From contig CM049309.1 in NCBI GenBank assembly GCA_026874595.1, forward strand, positions 12,390,576-12,454,575: a stretch of 64,000 bases of DNA, written 5' to 3'. How positions within the stretch are numbered: position 1 is the stretch's first letter; every line of letters begins with the position of its first letter. Positions 35,117-46,183 of the stretch are shown here, in pieces. The notes beneath the pieces were generated by a model. It saw nothing but the letters and a program-made list of their open reading frames with translations, was not told the origin of the DNA and did not search any database. This DNA is from Sipunculus nudus. Lineage: Eukaryota > Annelida > Sipuncula > Golfingiida > Sipunculidae. The position numbers and the translations under genes are program-made.

Positions 35117-38100
35117 ATGGTGGGATGATTGTTTTGGATTTGAACTATCCACAGCCATCTCTATTAAACAAGCGTATCTTCACACAAAACCCCACATTTT
35201 TAAACTATAGATCTTTCCTAAAATATCCAACTCACTGGCTATTGAATATTATGTTTGATTGAACGGTTATTTTACATCAGACTCGCCACTACCCGTGCTT
35301 ATTTATGTGGTGAACACACCGTTGATGTTGTATGCAGCGCCACAGAAATATCGCACGTTTCAGTATGCTGTGTATATTTAGAGTGAAAGCGATTTATAGG
35401 AAAATTGTATCGATACAATCGCTTTGTAAGGTCTTCTTTTACTTAACTTGTCACCTTTTTTTTTCTGCAAGACTGTGTCAATAAGACGCTGTCAGAAAGA
35501 TGAGAAATGCAGAAATTCTTAGACTCGTTGAGTATGATATCAGTGCAACTTAAAATACAAGAACTGATTTCGCTGTTTGTGTGACTGTCAGTCTGACAAT
35601 AGATAAACAGACGGGAACAATTCTAATAACAGAAGCAGAGAACTTTCAAAATCATTAGGGACTAAGGTCATTTATTAGGGAGCTCAGGAGACTGGTGGTG
35701 GTGTGGGTCCAGGATTTAGGAAAAGTGGGGGTCAAACCCAGGACTCGGGAGGACTAATGACAACCTTTAAAAATTGGTCCCCAGGTCTTAAAAAAGGGAG
35801 CGTCAAGGCTGCTAAATTTGGCCTGAAAACCTGTGAAGGGGGGCTGTTTGGACCCCCCCCCCAGTACACTCGTGTCAAATAATTTTAAGTATTCTGCTCC
35901 CACGGAGACAGAACCAACGTCATTGACCTGTTATAACATAAAGGCATTTTATCAGCATAGTGAATTCAGGCTGTATCCACCCATGAATTACATTTGGTTA
36001 AAGGTTTGGTATAAAATATAGCAATATGTGTGATCTTATGATCATAGGTAGTATGTAGGACCCGGGAAATTTGCATGTCTGCTGGATGGCTAAAATAGTT
36101 GGTGTAAAATTGTTTCCACACAGAAAAAGGAAGAGGTACCAAACATGGTCATAATTATAATTTATTAATAATCTCTCCTTATATCATTTAATAACTGCTG
36201 AAAGGTTTAGTGTAAAGTGAATACTATACCTGAATGGATAACTGTGCACTCCATCTATCCCCCTCTGGGCAAAACCAGTCCATAATTCGCTTGGTATCAA
36301 GTTATTTGCACATGTAAACCTTGCAAAAACACCCCTTGACTTTAAATGATTTTCTAATTCTGTCAGCAAAACGTTTGTACACTTCACTGTAATTTTTACC
36401 AAATTCTTGGTATATATTATCACCATATACTATTATGGTTTCACTATATTTAACATGATTATGTGATTGAGCATAATGAAGCATAATAAAAACACTCAAT
36501 TTTCTGAGAAATATGCATGTGGTCTGAATTTAATCTAACTTGTACCAATTTTGTGATTGAAATCTTGATTCTTCAGAATTATTTTGCATGAACAGTTTTA
36601 CATTTAATAATATATATTTTGCTGTTTGTAATCCATGTCATATTTGGATTGTAGACCAAGGGTACCTCCAGTTTTGGAAAGCGTCACAATAAGACGCATG
36701 CCCTGTGCCGCCGATGTGGCCGCAGGGCATACCACATCCAGAAGAAAACCTGTGCAAGGTGTGGATACCCACAGCCCAGGCAAAGGCATTGTAAGTACAG
36801 TTTTCAATATTACATATATTTCTGTCTTCATTTACCAAGGCTCTGCCAGTAGCACTTTCAGAAATTCCGCATTGAGTCATTCTGGCATGTGCTTCTGTAA
36901 CAAAAAAGTGGTCAGAGGCAACAACCTGGCCATATTCTTAATCCAACTACACAGCAACACAGGAAAAGTTCGACACGATTTAGCAGCTCTTTCACTGGTT
37001 TCCTCTCTTTAACAATGATTCTAGTCCTGGGCAATGACATAGGAAATGGCCATATATCACACTGTGATAAAGTATTTGTATTGAAAAACCTGCTTAACAC
37101 CGTGATTCAGATAACCTCCAAAATTAATGAAATGTTCAGTGCGTGTTAACCTAACCTTCTGCAAAATCACCACAATCTTTACAGAAATTTTTGCATTAAA
37201 TTTCAGCCAGACAACCCCAAAGTTAAAACAATAAATCTCATCACCTGGTTAAGGTATCATGAACAAGGCAGTTTAACCAATGAAATGGCATTCTTACACT
37301 TCCTCCACGCAGCAGCTGACTCGTTACACTCTTTACACAGCGCTTTAACTATAGGCCTATTCCCTATATCGTAAGCGCTGTTTGTTATGACCTCGTATCC
37401 TGAATTGCTACACTAGAGGGGAGCACTGTATTTTTGTCCAATCAGATGAGACCTTGTGCTGGAAGACACGGCCAAGCGATGAATACACGTAGCCAATCAT
37501 TTTCATTTCGTTTTGAGTGACAGCTCACCGCCCCGGTAAACGTTTGTACAGGCCACAGGCTCAAAGAGAATTGCCCCAGACGTGGTTAGCTTAGGGCCTT
37601 GGGTACATAGGATGCCCGGCCGGTGAGTTGTAATTCAAACGAAATGTAACAACAAAGGCTGCGTGCACACCTTGGTGGCTGCATGGTTTCAGTTCTGCAG
37701 ACAACAGATACATGCCTACGCTAACACAGTCATAATGTCATAATCGAATCGGTCGATGATCTGAGAATACAGAGGGAGCAGTTAAAATTCGACCGTAAAC
37801 TGATATCTCGCGGCGCTTGAAGCGCTGCTATGGGTGGAGCCAGGAGGCCAGTCGAGTGTGTGTTTATTGGCATCTGGTTGGCTGCTTGTCACATCATATG
37901 CACGTTTTTTGTTTCAGCATGCAACGAACCGCCACCTGGTGTCTAAATATATCATAAACGGTCAAAGCTGGCAGCGTGAAAATCAGTTGCTTCTTTAGAA
38001 GCACAAGATTTTCCGCTGCCTCGGGAGCGTACTGACTCGTGTCTTTTTCTGCTTCTAGATTGAGTTTAGCATTGCCAGATGGGCTTTCAAAAATCTGACC

Positions 38101-39697
38101 AATAGAATAAAGGTTTATAAACTTGTCCATTTTCTGGAATGTGTCCTTGTTTAGATGGCATTTGGTGGTTTAAACTTTTCTGTATTGTTACCATTAGGTC
38201 TGTTGAATTTGATAGGCAGTTGTGCTTTCACCTGAACAAGTGCAGTCATGTCTATTGTTTATGAAATAGATGTCAGAGTGGCTTGATGAAACAAAGTCTC
38301 TGGTAGCATTGCTGCTCGAGCTTTGATAGTTGGGGGTAGCATATTTCAGGTATCTGTTTCTGCATAGTAAAACTCTTTTTATTGGTATGTTTGTTGGTAT
38401 GGTAGGCATGTCCAGTTTGTGTTGCATATACTAAATAAAGTAAATGTACAGGTGTAAAAATACAGATAAATAAATTTTGACCAGACAAATTACTGTATTT
38501 GAACCCTTTAAATCTGGTTGCTTTTGTAATTGCCACCTTATCACACTCGAATATAATATTGCCTGCCTTTCATTGGAAAGTTAAATACACCGGTGAATGT
38601 CACTTGTGTTCATTCAGGGCTCTTTCCATGAATATTAACAGCAGGTTCAGCAGATGTGTTTCCTTGTTAAACCAATAATTGAATATAAAGGTTAAAACAG
38701 AAGACCACTTCTGTTTAGACAAAATCTGTGATGATGCACATTAGAAATACACTTTCTTATGGCCTAACGTTTTGGAACACAGTTCCAAAACTTTGGCCAT
38801 ACCATACAGTTTAAATCCCACTTCTTCAGCTTGTTTTATCTTTAAAGGATTTGCCAGTCATCTGTGATTTAAGTTTCGAAAGTTTTAATCAGCTGTCTTT
38901 CATCTTATGACTGCAGCTTTGAGAGATGACCAGCTTTTCATTTGTGCTTAACATTTCTTTTGACAGACAACTGGAGCGAGAAGGCCAAGAGGAGGAGGAC
39001 AACTGGCACAGGCCGCATGAGATACCTCAAGAAGGTCTTCAGGAGGTTCAGGTAAAATACTTCTGTCTGGTCTCATGAGATAAAAACCACGACCATTAGG
39101 CATAAAAAAATTAAAGGTTTGGTTTTCAGGCAACACCTGTGTCAATTTTAACCCCCTGCATCAAAAATTTTTTTATTTTGATGTTCATCTTTCAAGAAGA
39201 TAAAACAATTTTAATAAGTTTTCCTTACTTACGTAGTGCTTTTATCTGTTTAGAAAAAAATGTTATAAACATGCTTTTCCCCGATCATATGACGCTTTTA
39301 TTGAAACATACAAAAAAAAGTAATAAAAATCGCCTGCTGACACTCATTTCTGAAAAAAGTGCCTGGGAACCATCTTTTTTTTGGCCATAGTGTTTTATCA
39401 GTCCATGATATATTTTCACTGTTGAGTTTACATCTTTGAACAAGTTTAAACAATGAAACCATTGCAGTCAACTGTATTGTGAGATATATTTTTATCATAT
39501 GTTTGTTTTTCCGTGATTTGTAAAAGTGGTGGGACCTTTCGGTATTGAAACCTTGAGTAATGGTACATACAAATTGGCTTAATGTTATTCTTACAAATTT
39601 ATTTGGTTTATGTTGCAGGAATGGTTTTCGGGAAGGTACAGTCCCCAAGCCCAAGACCAGGTCTGCAGCCACATCCACTGCTGTAGCTACAAAATAA
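35117..39697 (+). CDS. RPL37: 60S ribosomal protein L37 (eL37)
   Basis: The product is a zinc-binding protein of the large ribosomal subunit. Four coding exons give a protein of 100 residues (human: 97): 35117-35119 (ATG alone, followed by donor GTGGGA), 36655-36790, 38967-39051 and 39619-39697. Exon two reads '[20 protein letters not shown]' and has the paired cysteines (CRRC ... CARC) of the zinc ribbon. Exon three has 'NWSEKAKRR' and '[17 protein letters not shown]'. Exon four has '[12 protein letters not shown]' and an Ala/Thr-rich tail. Exon phases (0, 1, 2) are consistent. Placing the ATG alone in exon 1 rests on the TOP leader and on the ATG/ACC-AAG split, because no other Met precedes the acceptor at 36654. 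Confidence 0.95.
35120..36654 (+). other. RPL37 intron 1, nothing further recognised
   Basis: This 1.5-kb intron begins in the GC-richer promoter region and becomes AT-rich. A C run lies near 35853. No snoRNA C/D box pair and no exon on the other strand were recognised. Confidence 0.5.
36791..38966 (+). other. RPL37 intron 2, with a CpG-richer block
   Basis: The segment at about 37370-37900 is richer in CG and contains two CCAAT-type words ('ccaatcag' near 37439, 'gccaatcat' near 37492), unlike the rest of the intron. A minus-strand frame of 78 codons (37894-38130) follows but has no recognisable motif. A C-box-like 'gtgatgatg' near 38728 lacks a CTGA partner, so no snoRNA is called. Confidence 0.45.
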
Positions 39698-39709
39698 CTG
39701 TTCTTAAAA

Positions 39710-39715
39710 AATAAA
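39710..39715 (+). terminator. RPL37 poly(A) signal
   Basis: An AATAAA lies 12 bp after the stop codon, giving a very short 3' UTR as is common for ribosomal-protein genes. Confidence 0.75.
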
Positions 39716-39891
39716 CATCTGTGGATCTTCTTATTGTCTTTTTGTTGTTTGGTTGTGACTTGTCATCATGTGGCTAAATGGGAGAACATAGGATGGAAAA
39801 TAAACAAAAGGAAGTTGATTCTCCTGAGGTTTGGGGCCAGCTGTTTGAATGGCAGAATGGGTCATATTGCAAACTGCACTGGAAATAATTG

Positions 39892-41249
39892 TATCCGCCA
39901 AAACGAAGTTTTGCTGATACTATTTTTTGACCGGGTTTTGCTGCCGCCATCGTTTCCGGAGAACTCCTCTGAGACTACTGGACAGATTTTCTGAAACTTG
40001 CACAAATTATCAGGTCACATATGAACTGGTGCCTAACCAAGAGGCCTTGACCTCTGACCTTTCCTCTCTGCCCAGCGTCCGTTTGTGCGTCTGTTTCCAC
40101 ACATAAACCCACATATCTCGGGAACCGTTTGACCGATCAGGAAAATGTTTTTACACAAATGCAGCCCTGGGATAGCTTTATAACATACACGAAAAAAGGT
40201 GCCGCCACCTGCAACCATGTTTGCAGAGTTTCCATCTGTTCATCTGCCTTGGGTTAAAATCACTCGTATCTCTGCAGTGGTTTGACTAATTCACCTAAAA
40301 TTTGTCATGCATATACATCCTAGATAGTTTTTTTTATTTTATGACAAGTGGCGCCACCTACATTCATGTTAACGCTGCAGACATCCAAACTCATATCTCG
40401 GGGAACCGTTTGACCAATCAGGAAAAAAATTTACACAAATGTAGCCCTTGGATAGCTTTATAACATGCAAAAAAATGGTGGCGCCACCTGCAGCCATTTT
40501 TGCACAGCATCCATCTGTTTGTCTGCCTTGGGTTAAAATCATTCATATCTCTGCAGGTGTTTGACCAAATTACCTGAAATTGGGCATGCATATACATCCC
40601 ACATAGTTTTCTTGATTTTATGACAGGTGGCGCCACCTACATTCACATTCACGCTGTAGACATCCATGCTTTTATCTCCGGACTCGTTCAACCAATCAGG
40701 AAAAAAATTTACACAAATGTAGCCCTTGGATAGCTTTATAACAATCACAAAATGGATAGCTTTCTTGATTTTATGACAGGTGGCGCCAGCTTCATTCACG
40801 CTCACGCTGCAGACATTAATGCTTATATCTCTTGACTCGTTTGACCAAACAGAAGACAAGCGTACATAAATGTAGCCCTTGGATAGCTTTATAACATACA
40901 CAAAAAATTTTGCTTGTGTATAGATCTCGCATTGCTGTTCATCATAGGCAAAACTGGTAGCGCCAACTGCAACCACTTGTGCACAGTGTCCATCTGTTAA
41001 TCTGCCTTGGGATAAAATTACTCATATCTCTGCAGTGGTTTGACTTTTCCACCTGAAATTTTGCATGTGTATACATCTTAGATAGTTTCTCGTTCAAATA
41101 ACAGGTGGCACCACCTACAATCATGTTTACGTGGCAGAGATCCATTCTAATATGTAACACATCTAACTCTATTTCCCCTTGCCACTCAATCCATGCCTCA
41201 CTTCACCCGTCCTACTCTTGATTTCCGCGGAAACACGTAGTCGCTTGTT
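39892..41249 (+). mobile_element. Family C element, copy C2
   Basis: It starts with the same hairpin as C1 (39892-39919, one mismatch). It ends with a GATTTCCGCGGAAAC block, then CACGTAG and CGCTTGTT (to 41249). It has exact palindromes at 40477 and 40626 and decayed ones near 40198, 40347, 40780 and 41103. The interior shows the ~278-bp unit with a partial extra half-unit near 40745. It lies about 180 bp after the end of RPL37. Confidence 0.65.
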
Positions 41250-41300
41250 GACTACCCATAGTTTTTTTCTAGTTTCCTCACAGTTATCACTTATCTTTGA

Positions 41301-42812
41301 AACAAAGCCTACAGGCCTAATGCGAACCTGTGCAAAGTTTTGGAGTATGAATGGAGGTTTATTTTTAAAATTTAATATTGATCCTTTTAAGTCCTGCATA
41401 TCTACCTTAGTTATTATGATTTCAGGAAAAAGGACGTTTCGGACCAGCAAGTTTCAGACTAGGACATTTTAAAACTAGAATATGGGTAGTCGACAGGCGA
41501 CTTTGTGTCCGCAGAAATCAGAGTGGGACAGGTGAAGTGAGGCATGGATTAAGTGGCAAGGGGAATAGAGTGAGGTGTGTTGCATATTAGCATGGATAGA
41601 GCGTAAACGTGAATGTAGGTGGTGCCACCTATCGTACAATTGAGAAAATTATCCAGGATGTATAAACCTGGAAAATTTCAGGTGGATAAGTCAAACCACT
41701 GCAGAGATATGAGTGATTTTATCCCAAGACAGATAAACAGATGGACGCCGTGCACAAGTGGTTGCAGGTGGCGCTACCAGTTTTGCCTATGATGAACAGC
41801 AATGTGAGATCTATACACAAGCATAATTTTGGCCCAATCGGTCAAACAGTTCCCAAGATATGAGCTTGGATGTCTGCAGAGTAAACGTGACTGTAGGTTG
41901 CGCCACCTGTCATAAAATCGAGAAAGCTGTCCAGGATGTTTAAACCTGCAAAATGTCAGGTGGATAAGTCAAACCACTTCTGAGATATGAGTGATTTTAT
42001 AACAAGGCATATGAACAAATGACACTGTGCACAAATGGTTGCAGGTGGCGCTACCAGTTTTGCCTATGATGAACAGCAATGTGAGATCTATACACAAGCA
42101 TAATTTTGGCCCAATCGGTCAAACAGTTCCCAAGATATGAGCTTGGATGTCTGCAGAGTAAACGTGACTGTAGGTTGCGCCACCTGTCATAAAATCGAGA
42201 AAGCTGTCCAGGATGTTTAAACCTGCAAAATGTCAGGTGGATAAGTCAAACCACTTCTGAGATATGAGTGATTTTATAACAAGGCATATGAACAAATGAC
42301 ACTGTGCACAAATGGTTGCAGGTGGCCCAACCAGTTTTGCCTATGATGAAGAGCTATGTGAGATCTATACACATGCAAAATTTTGGCCAAATCGGTCAAA
42401 CGGTTCCCAAGATAAGAGCTTGGATGTCTGCAGAGTAAACCTGAATGTAGGTGGCGCCACCTGTCATAAAATCAAGAGAGCTGTCCAGGATGTATAAACC
42501 TACAAAATTTCAGGTGGAAAAGTCAAACCACTGCTGAGATATGAGTGATTTTATCCCAAGGCATATGAACAGTTGGACGCTGTGCATACATGGTTGCAGG
42601 TGGCGCCACCAGTTTTGCCTATGATGAAAAGCTATGTGAGATCAATACAAATGCAAAATTTTTGCCCAATCGGTCAAACAGTTCCCGAGATATGAGCTTG
42701 GATGTCTGCAGAGAAAACGTGAATGTAGGTTGTGCCACCTGTTATAAAATCGAGAAAGCTGTCCATGATGTATAAACCTGCAAAATTTGAGGTGGATAAG
42801 TCACTTGATTAT
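41301..42812 (-). mobile_element. Family B element, copy B4, minus strand, 5'-truncated
   Basis: The family B 3' end appears inverted at 41301-41335 (AACAAAGCCT, AGGCCT, GCGAACCTGTG). The ~278-bp core then runs in reverse, with exact palindromes at 42450 and 42599 and variants at 41620, 41767 and 42044. The element ends near 42812, without the GTGAGCTTATGC start. Confidence 0.6.
41761..42315. repeat. Two nearly identical 277-bp tandem units
   Basis: The units starting at 41761 and 42038 ('gttgcaggtggcgctaccag') look identical over most of their length. Both share the rare variant GGTGGCGCTACC, whereas neighbouring units differ at many sites. This points to a very recent duplication or conversion within the array. 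Confidence 0.8.
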
Positions 42813-43756
42813 TATATCAGCCAAAACAATTTTGCAGGTACTAAGTTTTGACTGGATTCTGCCGCCACGTTCGATTCCGGAGAACAACTCTGAGACACCT
42901 AACCAATTTTTCCGAAACCTCATTCTCAAGTCAAGTGAACTGTGCCTAACCATTTTGCATTGACCTCTGACCTTTCCTGTCTGTAGGGCATCTCTGTGGG
43001 TCTGTTTTCACATCTTATCCCACATATCTTCATACTCGTTTGACCCATTTCTGTCCTGCCGCCACAGATAAAACTTGTCTGCACGATAACTCAAAAAAAA
43101 ATATTTCACGGATCTTTTCCTTACTTGAAATGTGCATAGATATGGGTAAGAGGATGAAGCATATTTTAAATAGGGTCATGACCTTTTCTCAGAGAGTGAC
43201 CTAGACTTATAAAAGGTCCATCTTGGGGGAAATATATTCTTGACTAGATATTTCTTGGCACCATAGTATCCCAAGACAATTAATCCCCCCCCCCTCCCGT
43301 TTTAGGATAAGCCCCGCATCCTCAGCAACAATTAATATCAGACCACTCTCATAGAAAAGGTCACTCTCTTAGAAAAAGTCATGACCCCAATTTCAATATA
43401 CATCATCCCCTAACCCATGTCTATGTGTATGAATAATATAAAAGAAATCTGTCCATTAGTTTTTGACTTATAATGCTCACAGTGTCCATGCAAGATTTCT
43501 TGAGATATTTAAGAATTTGTGTGATTTTCCCCCAAAGTGGACCTATTCGAGGTCAAGGACACTCTCCTAGTAAAGGTCATGACCTCATTTTAAAAAGGCG
43601 TCGTCCTCTCACCCATATCTATACATATACCAAGTTTGGTAAAGATCCGTGAAATATTTTTTGAGTTATCGCACCAACAAGATTTATATGCGGCGGCGGC
43701 GGGACCGGTATGAAAACATAAAGTATCCCCCGACTTTTTCTGGGGACAAAATATAA
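42813..43756. other. Decayed family C-like start and unassigned repeat
   Basis: Near 42820-42850 there is a decayed family C hairpin ('atcagccaaaacaattttgcaggtac'-like). Family C-type sequence follows to about 43050. The rest has a repeated pattern of 'gtcatgacc...catatctat' blocks (about 43140, 43380, 43570). No gene was recognised. Confidence 0.4.
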
Positions 43757-44651
43757 CAAGTGACCCATGGGTCATGACGCTCAGCTGACTGACATGTTGA
43801 CAATATAACCTTAATCAGGCAACTTATAAAGAAAATGAAGGTGGCATCATCGTTCATGCATACTATTTTAAGTTCATCAAGACCCATAGGCACCAAATTT
43901 GATGACAATCTATCCAGCTGTTCCTGAGGAAACTGGCAATTTGTGTGTATTTTATTACTGGGATGCTCAAACATGCCGAGTAACTCGCAGAATATAGGTC
44001 ACAGTGACCTGATTTCAGGTTTCTGAGGAAAACTTTTGAAGAACTCATGATGTAAAATTAATAGATTCAAGGTCCAATGGTTATGATTTGTGTCCTGCTT
44101 TAGTATCAAATTTTTCATTATTCTGGGGTGTGCTTATATGCACCATAGCTCAGAGAATATGGGTAATAGAATCTTAATTTCAGGGTTTCAAGGAGATTTT
44201 TAGCTCAGCTGACTATAAGTCATCTTAGCTATAGTCGTGGTCCGTTTTCCGTTGTCCGTCCATCTGTCCGTCCGTCCGTAGATGTGGTACATTTTGAAAC
44301 CGTAAGACCTAGGAATCCAAAGTTCGGCATAATGTTAGATGTCCCCAAGATCTCCTACCAAGCCGAAAACTGGGTCTTTCGACTTCGCTCTTTGAGAAAT
44401 TAAGGAAAAACCTCAATTTTTATTAAAAACTTATTTTCACACTTCAGGACCACTCATCTGTTTTTCCTTATATTTACCATAAATATTCCTCTATATATAG
44501 TTCCTATGTACATGCCAGAAATTTGGTCTATATTATATAATTTAAAAAAGTTATGGGCCTAAACATATTTTAAAAAATCAGAAAGAATATTTGGTCACTT
44601 GGCACAAAAAAATGTTAAAGCGAGGGATATTTTGAAAATTAAGTGTATATA

Positions 44652-45918
44652 TGTTACAGGCAATTTGTGAAACCAGGCATTTCGTGAAATGACTGAAATT
44701 TTTAGGCATTTCGTGAAATGACTGTTTCACTCAGGCATTTCATGAAATGACTAAAATATCCAGGCATTACACGTAATGACTGAAATTTGGTGATCATTTT
44801 TACACACTTTGCCTGAGGGTGTTTTAGGCAATTAGTGTAACAACCGAATCTTCATTTCTTGTGTTTTATTTTTCAAAATAGTCACCACAAGTGGTCCATG
44901 CATGCATTTTGGCTGTGTACATTGTCAGTGACACTTATTCACCACTGATCTGCTTACATCATGATATTTTATCAACTATGACTGTTTGCTAAATCAACTG
45001 ACCTGCTCAGATCTCTGCAGCCCATAGTCACAGGTCAGTTTGGTAACACACATGCTCACCAGGGATCTGCTCATTAGGGCTGAATGTTATGGGCACATGC
45101 CATAATGAATCGCTGATCTGCTCAATCTGTCCGAACCACAGTACGGGTCTCCCAGCAGTTAATTACCTTGATCTGCTCACATCCTCCAGTGATTTACTGT
45201 TGAGATTGGGGGGTATAAGAGGTAACCAGAATTTTGTTCATCACTTGTCACTTGTTTATGACAACTGAACTGCTGTCATTTGTTCATTCATTGAATATGG
45301 CTAATGAACTTAAATTTAGAGAAGAATTGTTTGAAAAGTACGCAAAGTGTCAGAAGTATCTGATTCCTAGAGATATAAATTACTCTACAATTGATCAGCT
45401 GAAGAATGACTCCCAGAGCACAGAACACAGAAGAGAGGATATCTGTAAGAGAAGCACTGAATAAGAGCGCTTCAGGAGGCCAAGGATTTCTGCGTTGCAG
45501 TTGTGCAAGTTCTGGGTCAAAGAAGTGTAGTTCCAGGAGGTGTCAGTGTTTCAAGGCCAATCTGAAGTGTAACAGTCGCTGCCACAACAGTCTGTCATGC
45601 AGTAATAAGTAAAAAGCGGTTATATATTGCACTTCAAAGTGCTCCTGCATTAAAGCTTTGTTTTAAAACAATATTCTGTGTTACAAGAGCGAAAAATAAA
45701 ATAAACTGATTTTCAACCGACCATGGGTGTTCTCATTCAGCAAGAAATATCATTCAGGCATTACGTGAAATGACTGGGCCCAAATTTCAGTCATTACGTG
45801 TAATGCCTGGAAATTTTAGTCATATCATGAAATGCCTGAGTGAAACAGTCATTTCACGAAATGCCTAAAAATTTCAGTCATTTCACGAAATGCCTGGTTT
45901 CACAAATTGCCTGTAACA
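44652..45918 (+). mobile_element. Ginger-type DNA transposon, internally deleted
   Basis: The terminal inverted repeats are about 137 bp (44652-44788 and 45781-45918), begin TGTTACAGGCAATTTGTG, and are nearly identical. The flanks are TATA on each side (44648-44651, 45919-45922). Each end holds four tandem copies of an AGGCATTTCGTGAAATGACT-like repeat. The interior keeps only the N-terminal start and the C-terminal cysteine-rich tail of a Ginger/KRBA2-like integrase. TGT...ACA ends and a 4-bp duplication fit Ginger elements. The family call rests on recalled similarity of the tail. Confidence 0.8.
45297..45612 (+). pseudogene. Ginger integrase remnant (N terminus joined to Cys-rich C terminus)
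   Basis: The frame starting 'MANELKFREELFEKYAKC' at 45297 runs to about 45440. From there the sequence reads in another frame as 'SVREALNKSASGGQGFLRCS', 'RCQCFKANLKCNSRCHNSL' and 'SCSNK', ending with TAA at 45610-45612. The tail has many cysteines in C-x-C and C-x3-C spacing. The integrase core that should lie between them (several hundred residues) is absent, and the join is out of frame. It cannot encode an integrase, but the ends look intact enough to be mobilised in trans. Confidence 0.75.
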
Positions 45919-46108
45919 TATATATATTATTCTGCATGTCAATAGTAATGAAAACTATACGTTCCTGTAAATATAACGAACGTTATAAATGCATGGATGA
46001 ATACAGTGACATGTAAAAATACATGTACATGCTTGACCTGTAACTAGGAACGATTGAGGATGGGGATTCCCTTGTAAGAGCACACTATGCGGAGGGGGGA
46101 TTCCGCGA

Positions 46109-46183
46109 AAACGCGCGCGTTTCTGCGCACATGGAAAAGCTAAATTCAGCGAGTTTTTTCAGCGCGCTGAAACGCGCGCGTTT
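46109..46183. repeat. CpG-dense block with two perfect 14-bp palindromes
   Basis: AAACGCGCGCGTTT occurs at 46109-46122 and 46170-46183, each followed by a 'tggaaaa' word. They form two ~60-bp imperfect units in otherwise AT-rich, CpG-poor DNA. Confidence 0.85.

Larger units (their letters stand above)
44199..46075 (+). mobile_element. Family A variant, copy A5, nested in A4 and hosting Ginger
   Basis: It starts T-rich then GCTCAGCTGACT (44204 onward), followed by tandem 'gtccgt' words. Its interior matches 1-472 and 2319 onward. It is interrupted by the Ginger-type element at 44652-45918. The 3' end is less certain; a decayed end ('ggattcccttgt') lies near 46060-46074. Confidence 0.5.

Noticed and set aside
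36635-37012. 125-codon plus-strand frame across RPL37 exon 2
   Set aside because: It is a shifted frame over the true RPL37 exon and reads into the intron.
37894-38130. 78-codon minus-strand gene within RPL37 intron 2
   Set aside because: It has no recognisable motif, clear promoter or splice partner; it was left as an intron note only.
38725-38815. C/D-box snoRNA in RPL37 intron 2
   Set aside because: A C-box-like 'gtgatga' exists but no CTGA D box follows at a suitable distance and no terminal stem pairs.
43590-44048. Minus-strand frames containing 'MTHGSLV'
   Set aside because: That peptide is the translation of the TGACCCATGGGTCACTTGTT terminus of family A and recurs wherever that terminus occurs.
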